64,000 nucleotides of DNA from the NCBI GenBank assembly GCA_947579665.1, contig OX388345.1, positions 68,563,454 to 68,627,453 of the forward strand. The letters are read 5' to 3'. Each line of letters begins with the position of its first letter. Within the stretch, counting starts at the first letter, position 1. Under the pieces are notes generated by a model. It saw only the letters and a program-made list of their open reading frames with translations. It was not told the origin of the DNA and ran no database searches. The stretch is from Sympetrum striolatum. Its lineage: Eukaryota > Arthropoda > Insecta > Odonata > Libellulidae. The position numbers were made by a program, and so were the translations under genes. Shown piece after piece: positions 57,481 through 64,000 of this stretch.

Positions 57481-58037
57481 AGGATCGTGGGCGTACATAT
57501 AAAAAATCCATATAATAAATGTACAAAGCGATAAAATATCAAAATAAGAATGGAGATAATGGAAGCAATAATTGGAATGAATAAAGTAGCATCGTTAAAG
57601 TGTAATTAGGATTTTATTTTAACATGTACATACACAGAGGTAAAAATATTGCAACAAAGACAACTGGAAGGAAACATTCAATGGAAAAAATGTAGATTAA
57701 GATGAAAGAGGAAAGATGAAAGGAAAGAGAGAAAGGAGATGACATAATTTGTTGAAAGGGAAAATGATGAGAAGGCATTACGAAGCACTGAAGGAGGAAT
57801 CACAGGACCGGATGTCATGGAGAGCAGTTGAGATGAAACCTGTCCAACGTTTTACCAAAAAGAAGTAAGGGAAGACGTAAAAGGAAACATTATTCTTTTT
57901 GATAGTTACATCCTAAACATCCATTAGAGGTTGCTCAAATAAACGCGATTAAAATTTGTTTACGAATTCTTTCCTTGATACATCCTTGATCAAGGTTTGA
58001 ATAAAAACTCTTAAATTCGTCTTAAGGGTTTTACTGT
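57481..58037. other. AT-rich DNA, still partly purine-skewed
   Basis: Purine skew fades by about 57880. A small palindrome CCTTGATCAAGG lies near 57985. No gene recognised. Confidence 0.45.
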
Positions 58038-58164
58038 AGTAGTGTTGAAAAAAGAACTTCGACAGCTTAGGTTATTTTGCACGTAGGCACCCACCAGGAA
58101 TCGCACCCGGGACCACATTCACCAAATCAGAACGCGCAGCAAACATGACTATGCTGGAACCAGC
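58038..58164 (-). mobile_element. tRNA-derived SINE, family 1, copy c
   Basis: On the minus strand: GGTTCCAGCATAGTCATG (head with A box), GGTCCCGGGTGCGATTCC (B box with one substitution), then GTGCAAAATAACCTAAGCTG and TCGAAG followed by CAACACTACTACAG. Head and body align with the copy at 35009-35136. No TIRs surround this copy, which shows the SINE moves independently of the TIR element at 34965-35190. Confidence 0.8.
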
Positions 58165-58689
58165 CACTTTGTTTTATACTCTCTCCGAGTCAAGTCAAAC
58201 TGATTATGAAAAACAAATAGAAAAAATCTGACGGAAAATTGAATTAAATGATGAAGGGCTACTATTCGAATGAAATTTTATTCCACCCCACAGGGTGGAA
58301 AAAACAGTTTGTATATTTTAAATATGCGCCGAAAGAAGTTAATAACAGAATATTGATTTTTAACTCAGATTAGTGTTTTCCTAGATTTAGAAATATAACA
58401 GCCTTATGTTGGATAGGTCCATCAGCCTCCAAACCTTCCCAAAGAATGGAAAATAAGTTTTACAAGTATATACGCGTAAATAAATAGGTATAAATTATCG
58501 AATACTTTTCACGATCCTTAACAATAAATAAAAAGTAAACCGTATTAATAAATGACAAAAAATCTATTTCAAGATGAATCAATAGCTGGAGAGCGAAATC
58601 TTCTATTCTTAATTCTGCAGAATTAACGCTTTATTATAATAAACGACATAGTGAAAATTGCAACAACAGAAAAGTTATTATAATATGCA
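58165..58689. other. AT-rich DNA
   Basis: No gene or repeat recognised. Confidence 0.45.
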
Positions 58690-58869
58690 AGCACGTTCGA
58701 TATTGTATTAGAGCCAAGGGTAACATAGCCTTATTGACATCAATAACTACTATTTCTGTGTAGACTACTGTTATGTTAGAGCTCGTTCGATAATATATTA
58801 GAGCCAATAATAGTATGTCTGTATTAACATCAATAACTACTGTTGCTGCGTAGACCACTATTATAGGCC
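58690..58869. repeat. 90-bp tandem duplication
   Basis: CACGTTCGATATTGTATTAG (58692) recurs as CTCGTTCGATAATATATTAG (58782). Both copies continue through AGAGCCAA, TTATT/TATTA, ACATCAATAACTACT and GTAGAC. The 90-bp period equals 30 codons, and the minus strand is open across both copies (58634-58927, with VVIDVN in each). I take this as chance rather than a repeat protein. Confidence 0.8.
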
Positions 58870-59980
58870 AGTAAGGCAATTTTCCGCAATCGCTCACCCT
58901 AGTGAGTTTCCGCAGCATCCCAAACAACCTAATAATATAGAGCCACAGCGCTGGTCTTCTTTTATATCCGTATCATGAGCAGAGTAATACACAATCTCCA
59001 TATCTCCCACTCTTAGCGCTTAATCTCTTTACCATACACGTCCATCGCTCGCGCGGCACTTCACAGAGAGAACAAAACCGCAATCTACAAACATCGGAAT
59101 AGCATCACGAACATTTCATATAAATACATATACTATTAGCTGACGAAAGCGAGAACAAATGAGAAATACAGTTCTTAGGGATGCTTACTTTACCTAGCGA
59201 AACGCATTAAAAAAAAGGGGAGACTTAAAATCCGCGCCCTCGCGGGGAAACGCAATTAAAGAACCCGCCTCGATTGCACCTAATTTTTCACTCCATCAGC
59301 AAAACAAACGAAAAACAACCGAGCGTCACTTAGCGCTCGGATATGCATATAAATACGTCCGATGGGGCGAGGATAATTTCCGATGGGAAGAAGCGGGGTG
59401 GGAACGCACTCTCACCTACTCTCATTGTACACCATTTTTTCTCTCCCTTATTTCCCGGCCGTTGCGCCTCCCCTTCCCCGCCCTCCGCCGACATCTGCTC
59501 TGGCGCTTCGGCCCAACCACGTCCAAAAGAGAAAAGACGGATATTAAAACTGCGGTGGCAATATTGCCTCTGGGCCCCCGCGGTTATTCCTCATTTTCCC
59601 TCTCATTCTCGCCTCCCATCCATCCGACACGCCCTCTCAAAGTCCCACTCCATTTCTCTTCCCTGGACCACCCCTTCCGCGAGCCCATTCCCAGGATCGT
59701 GAGGCGTTGTTATGAGCGCGTGCACCCTTAGTCTCCACTCCCTCTCTCTCGAAACACATTCTTTCTTTCTTTTTCCGCGAACCATTTGCTCATCGCCTCA
59801 TATTCCATTACTCCACCGATACGCTTCGGTATTTTGGCTATTCTTCCCTCCTCCGAACGCATCGCTCCAATCTGACGATTTCCAACACTTCTTTTTTGTC
59901 TCCTCTTCTCTTTCGTTCTCTTTTTTTATCGCATTCCACATCCCCTTTCCTCTTTGCATCTCCTACCATTGAAATTCTTT
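58870..59980. other. GC/CpG-rich island with pyrimidine-rich downstream half
   Basis: From about 59190 the sequence is CpG-rich, and from about 59580 it becomes C/T-rich. Overlapping plus frames (59343-59702, 59462-59731, 59712-59972) are Ser/Pro/Phe-rich with no domain. I see no defensible exon. Confidence 0.45.
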
Positions 59981-60639
59981 CTGACGTTAATGTAGCTCCA
60001 TTCCTGCCCCTAACATATTCTGTGTTTAGTGTTATTATGATTTATACTCGGATTTCATTTAGTTCTTTCTGATGTAGAGTCTTTCTTAACTAATAGAGGC
60101 ACATTTCATCCACATAAATAAATAAAAATGAATAATTAAATGCACCCATATGTACTATATCTTGTGTAAATATATAATTATTTATACATTCGTTTACATA
60201 TATATATATGTATGTATAGATAAATATTTTTATATGATGAATATTTAGGGTGAATTATGCTGGTAATGTAACATTTAGTATTTATGTTAGAAACTATGAG
60301 GAAATAAAGCGTAGGTACAGAACGGATTAGAGAGCTTAAACAAACCAACTTTGTATTGGGGATAACTCTCAATGACAATGACTCTTTTCCTTGATTTTTT
60401 TCATCTTATATAATGATCTAACTTGTAATTTCCTCGCAAGTATTTAAGTTTGTAGACATCTTTTCAAGCCACGTGGCATCTAATATATGATGAGTACTTA
60501 CATAGGATCTCATAAGATCACCTGCTCCAACTTTAAACAAAATATCCCACGTAGCTCAATCAACAATAAGCTATTACTACGCTTGTATTTATTTGTAAAT
60601 ACTCCCTGTGCTTCAATAAATATGTGAGTATACTTATGG
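59981..60639. other. AT-rich DNA with a (TA)n/(TATG)n stretch
   Basis: Alternating TA/TG at about 60195-60218; otherwise unremarkable. Confidence 0.5.
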
Positions 60640-61480
60640 ATATCGACCCAGCTTAACGCACCGCGCCTTTTCTGTAAACGTAACATTTACTTCCTTCCCC
60701 ACCAATTCTCCACTTCATTCCCCTCCCTCCCACAACTCCCCAATTTCCTTTTTTTTCCCTTTTCCTCCGTGCCCTCAACCCATCTCCCATACATCTCTCG
60801 TTCACGGAGTTTGCCTCCTCACCCCCATCAAATATCTCTCTCGCTCGTTTTGCCACCCCTCCCCACTTCATCCGTGCAAGGGGATGGAAAGGGTCAGTGC
60901 GATCGCATGAATATTTAAGACTTAGCCACCCGCCCATCCACGCCTCTCCCCCCACCCAACACTCCCAAAAAAATCCAAACCCTCCCCCAACCGTTACTCC
61001 CTTTCATCTCGAATTTTTCTCTTTGCGGATGAACGCCTGCAAAACCTCTCTCTCTCCTACAGATATCGCGCTGCGCCCCACTGCGCATGCGCGCATGCAA
61101 GACGGGGGAGAAATGAAGAGAGAGTGTGTGTAGCAGGCGGGAAAATCACTGCCACGTTCCGGCACGTGCCTCCCTAAACATGTTTGCTTTCTCCTTACGC
61201 CTGCTCGCACACTTTCTCTCCGAACCAACCTCTTGGGAGGCTGGATTTCGTGAGGACAAATAGGGAGAGGGTGTGAGGATGAGTTGAGGATGCCTTTTTC
61301 GCCATCCCTCTCTCACACGTCCGTTGAGGAAGAGGGAATCTCGATCTTTCCTCTTTTCCTTTGGCCTTTCCCAGTCCTCTATCCTCCTCGTTTGCCCTTT
61401 CCGGCTCTTTTGAGGCATGCAGTAAAGGGAGTATCTCAGCGTTCAGTTCTAGGCCCACATTTATTCGACGATTTGAAATT
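60640..61480. promoter_or_regulatory. Pyrimidine-rich GC island containing an NRF-1-type site
   Basis: TGCGCATGCGC at 61082-61092 is the full palindromic NRF-1 (Drosophila Ewg) recognition core, typical of CpG-island promoters. It lies in C/T-rich, CpG-containing sequence with many overlapping short frames on both strands (60653-61458), none with a domain. A promoter is possible, but no start site or first exon could be identified. Confidence 0.35.
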
Positions 61481-62640
61481 CATGTTTCCACTTCTGTCCA
61501 CAGTTTCCATTGCTTCAGTTCTTCGCTATTTTTACACGAACTCCCGCTAACGTTAAAAAAAACTTCCGCTCTCACTCATTCTAACACGAATTTCCCTCGC
61601 TATGAATCCTCAAATTTTTTGGATATACTTTCTCTATCAGAAATATTTCCTACCTTTACTCGTTTTTTCCCTTTTACTCTGACGTATATTCTTATTTATT
61701 TTCATGTTTCCAGTATGTTTACACAGAATCGTAAGAATTTCAAATCGATAATAAAGAATTCTTATTTTCTGTTGTCCATTACTGTATAAGTTCTTGCCAT
61801 ATTTTCCGAATTCCTTCCGAGACACCTTCACTTTAAATAATTTTTTCAACAGCGTAACTTACTACGTTTCATTGCCCGGGATTTTCTTCTCCAACTAATT
61901 AATTTAAAAAGCATTTACACCTCAAATTATGCATTTCGAAAAAACTAACCAAAGCCCATTGCAAAATAATAGGGACAGCTAAGATTGACATTCACGACAA
62001 TAATTTCTCAGAACATGATATAAATTGCATTTATTTATGTATGAAACAAATGATTTTTTATTTAACTTTAATTAAAAAAAACTATCATTATGAAATTTTA
62101 TGATCATGATAATGAAAATCTATTTTATCTATAGCACTGTAAAATAATTATTTGTAACTATACAATTAATAGAATTCTTTCCATATGCTACAAATATGTA
62201 TTTCCTAAACGAGGATTTTTCATTTATCAAGATCCAAAAGTTTTGATATATAATGCTTAAAGTATATTTATCCAATTTGTTACTATTCGTTAATACTTAG
62301 TGCCGGCTGACTTAATTACATAAAAAGTAGACAACAATGTAAAGCGCCAACACCATTTTGTAATATTTATATATTATTTCTAGAACATCCGTTTTCAGTA
62401 ACTAGTGCTTTTCCTGCTTCAGACGCCATCAGAACATATGAATAACAAATAGTTTTAAACAGAAAGTTTTCCGCTTCCAGCTAAATGTAGACCAATAAAT
62501 AAAAATACGATATTCGATTAAAAAACGAGTTAAAATTTAAATTTGTATATAGAGTTTCGTTACCGGATGCATTGATATCGATTGAAAATATATCTTCATA
62601 TGGTACGATTACTAAAAATATGTAGAAAAGAAAATCAAAC
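61481..62640. other. Pyrimidine-rich then AT-rich DNA
   Basis: A 142-residue plus frame at 61361-61789 is Ser/Phe/Thr-rich, without a domain, and follows the pyrimidine skew. The rest is AT-rich. Confidence 0.45.
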
Positions 62641-62654
62641 CATGTATCCTTATT

Positions 62655-63010
62655 AGAGGTTCAAAATTTCCAATTTCGTCGGCGTTTCTCTTCTTATTTA
62701 TCGGCATTCCGAGAAAACAAGAAAGGACACCACACACTTTAAGAGTACCCAATACGTATTTCGAATGCGATGCATTCATCGTCAGTAGTGAATAGATACA
62801 AAACATTTTCTTACATAAATAGATATTGAAAAGACAAACAAAATCTTTTTTGTATCGATTCACCCATGACGATCGATGCATCGCATTCAAAATACGCATT
62901 GGGTACTATAAAGTGTGCGGTGTCCCTCCTTGTTTCCTCGGATTACCGGTGAATGAGAAGAGGAACGACGACAAAAACAGCTATTGGAGAGTTTAAATCT
63001 CTAATTCCTT
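62655..63010. mobile_element. Fold-back MITE with arms of about 120 bp
   Basis: The left arm (from ATTAGAGGTTCAAAATTTCC, through TCGGCATTCCGAG and GGACACCACACACTTT, to GAATGCGATGCAT) is mirrored by the right arm. The right arm runs from ATGCATCGCATTC through AAAGTGTGCGGTGTCC, TCGGATTACCGG and GAGAAGAGGAACG to CTATTGGAGAG. A unique AT-rich interior of about 90 bp lies at 62785-62870. Similarity to the short copy at 33181-33331 continues past the right arm (CTAATTCCTTAA, about 63001-63012), so the true end may be slightly further out. No coding content. Confidence 0.85.
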
Positions 63011-63089
63011 AACAGCGGTGTTTCAAATTTTGCTTCTTTGCCTATATCCGTAACCTTACCATTTACAAAAATATAAATCCGACCTATAT

Positions 63090-63600
63090 TAACTTTATCC
63101 TTTGTTTCCTTCCTCCACACAAATCCCTTCCCGTACCAATCCTCGACTATTGCCCCTTGTTCCCTTTTGTGCTTCCGACCAGTCTCCGACAATCGATACG
63201 GATGGATGTGCATCCCCTCCCACGCTGCAATCGGTTCACGTGTATGCACGAGATGCAGGAGGGGCGAATGTATCGTTAATGGCCGGGTAGGGTTGGGGAC
63301 CGATTGGGATGACGGCTAAATACCGGTGATATCTCCATTGCAGTCGAGTGACGGCGGAGTGGGGCGAGGAAAATGGTAACACAGGTCCGCGATGTCGGCC
63401 TGTGTGAGAGAGATAGGCACGGGGCGTTATTGTGCTCCACGTCGAGGTGTGAGGGAGGCGAGTGTGATGGACCTCAATCCGCGGGTAGGAAGTTGCTAAC
63501 CGGTGAGGAGATGTGACGGACCAACGCGAGCTATTTCGGATGCATTTCGCAAGCAGAGTGCAAGTCTAACGCATGATTTGTCTCGCTTATCACCGAAGCT
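63090..63600. other. GC/CpG-rich island
   Basis: GC-rich with CpG throughout. Short frames on both strands (63001-63290) show no domain. An intron-acceptor-like CTCCATTGCAG (about 63330) is followed 30-35 bp later by AAAATGGTAACA, but this is too little to call an exon. Confidence 0.4.
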
Positions 63601-64000
63601 ATCTCTGTTACTTTACAAGTTATGGGAGCGAACAGTTTTTACTACCTTACATCAGCCGAAAGTGCAATATGATAGGAAATAATGCATCAGAGGAAATTCT
63701 AAACTTCAATATATATTGAAAACGATGAAAATTGCCAAAATCTATTCATATATTTTTTATACTTTTAGCCAGTAATACTGATATGAAGTAATTTTAGTTG
63801 AGAATATAGGGGTGAAGAAATTACGAATCATCGTAGTACTTCAGGAAAAAATTTGAAGCGTTATTCACAATGTGTCCGTAAGGTTTGAGTACAATTATAA
63901 AATAATGAATCTATAAGAAGAATAAAGAAGCCTGATAGTTATAGTTTTTCTTACAAAATGACTTAAAAATTATAGGTTTTTCAGAACCACTTATGAAACA
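63601..64000. other. AT-rich DNA to the window end
   Basis: No gene or repeat recognised. Confidence 0.45.

Noticed and set aside
61361..61789. 142-residue Ser/Phe/Thr-rich frame
   Set aside because: Follows the local pyrimidine skew and overlaps another frame in the same tract; no domain, signal peptide or homologous motif.
63330..63375. Possible small exon between CTCCATTGCAG and GTAACA
   Set aside because: The signals are short and common; no conserved coding content could be seen between them.

Overview
The window looks like nuclear DNA of an arthropod, or another animal that uses the invertebrate mitochondrial code. The background is AT-rich with no operons or bacterial-style genes. 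It is dense in short non-autonomous transposons and tRNA-derived SINEs. It also holds a nuclear copy of mitochondrial nad5 in which AGA falls at conserved serine positions and AAA at conserved lysines. That pattern fits translation table 5 and excludes the vertebrate, ascidian and echinoderm/flatworm codes. The order or species cannot be fixed from this sequence alone.

No complete protein-coding gene was found. Most open frames are chance frames in GC-rich islands or in purine/pyrimidine-skewed tracts. The supported coding relics are (1) a nad5 NUMT at 8733-9270, (2) a 5'-truncated non-LTR retrotransposon tail at 6152-6516 (minus strand), and (3) a weak unidentified exon-like frame at 12217-12466 (minus strand).

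Layout: 1-3.9 kb is intergenic with one GC-rich island and a 21-bp triplicate repeat. 3.9-4.6 kb is a long-arm fold-back. 5.9-6.7 kb is a MITE with multiple subterminal repeats into which the non-LTR fragment inserted. The NUMT lies at 8.7-9.3 kb. 9.3-18 kb is AT-rich with three strand-skewed tracts. 18-19.4 kb has a near-perfect palindrome and two tRNA-like SINE copies. 24.2-25.3 kb has an ancient direct repeat and a fold-back. 29.5, 33.2, 45.7, 45.9 and 62.8 kb carry fold-back MITEs. A TIR element with a SINE inside (34965-35190) and a non-autonomous hAT (35482-35846) lie close together. 43-45.2 kb has two SINE copies of a second family, one with a fivefold 12-bp expansion of its B-box end. 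56.2-57.5 kb is a long polypurine tract. GC- and CpG-rich islands of 0.3-1 kb recur every few kilobases throughout.

The most unusual signal is a repeated motif of about 33 nt, CTGAAGATG-N11/12-CGAAACCGGTC. It occurs four times in three fold-back loci (about 25.2, 29.5 and 45.7 kb), and in two of them it sits at the exact centre of symmetry. Its layout resembles the hammerhead-ribozyme core CUGANGA / stem II / GAAA / very short stem III / UH. All four copies have base changes in the CUGANGA part, so they look like relics or a related structural motif rather than proven active ribozymes. Everything here was read by eye; no homology search or folding program was run.
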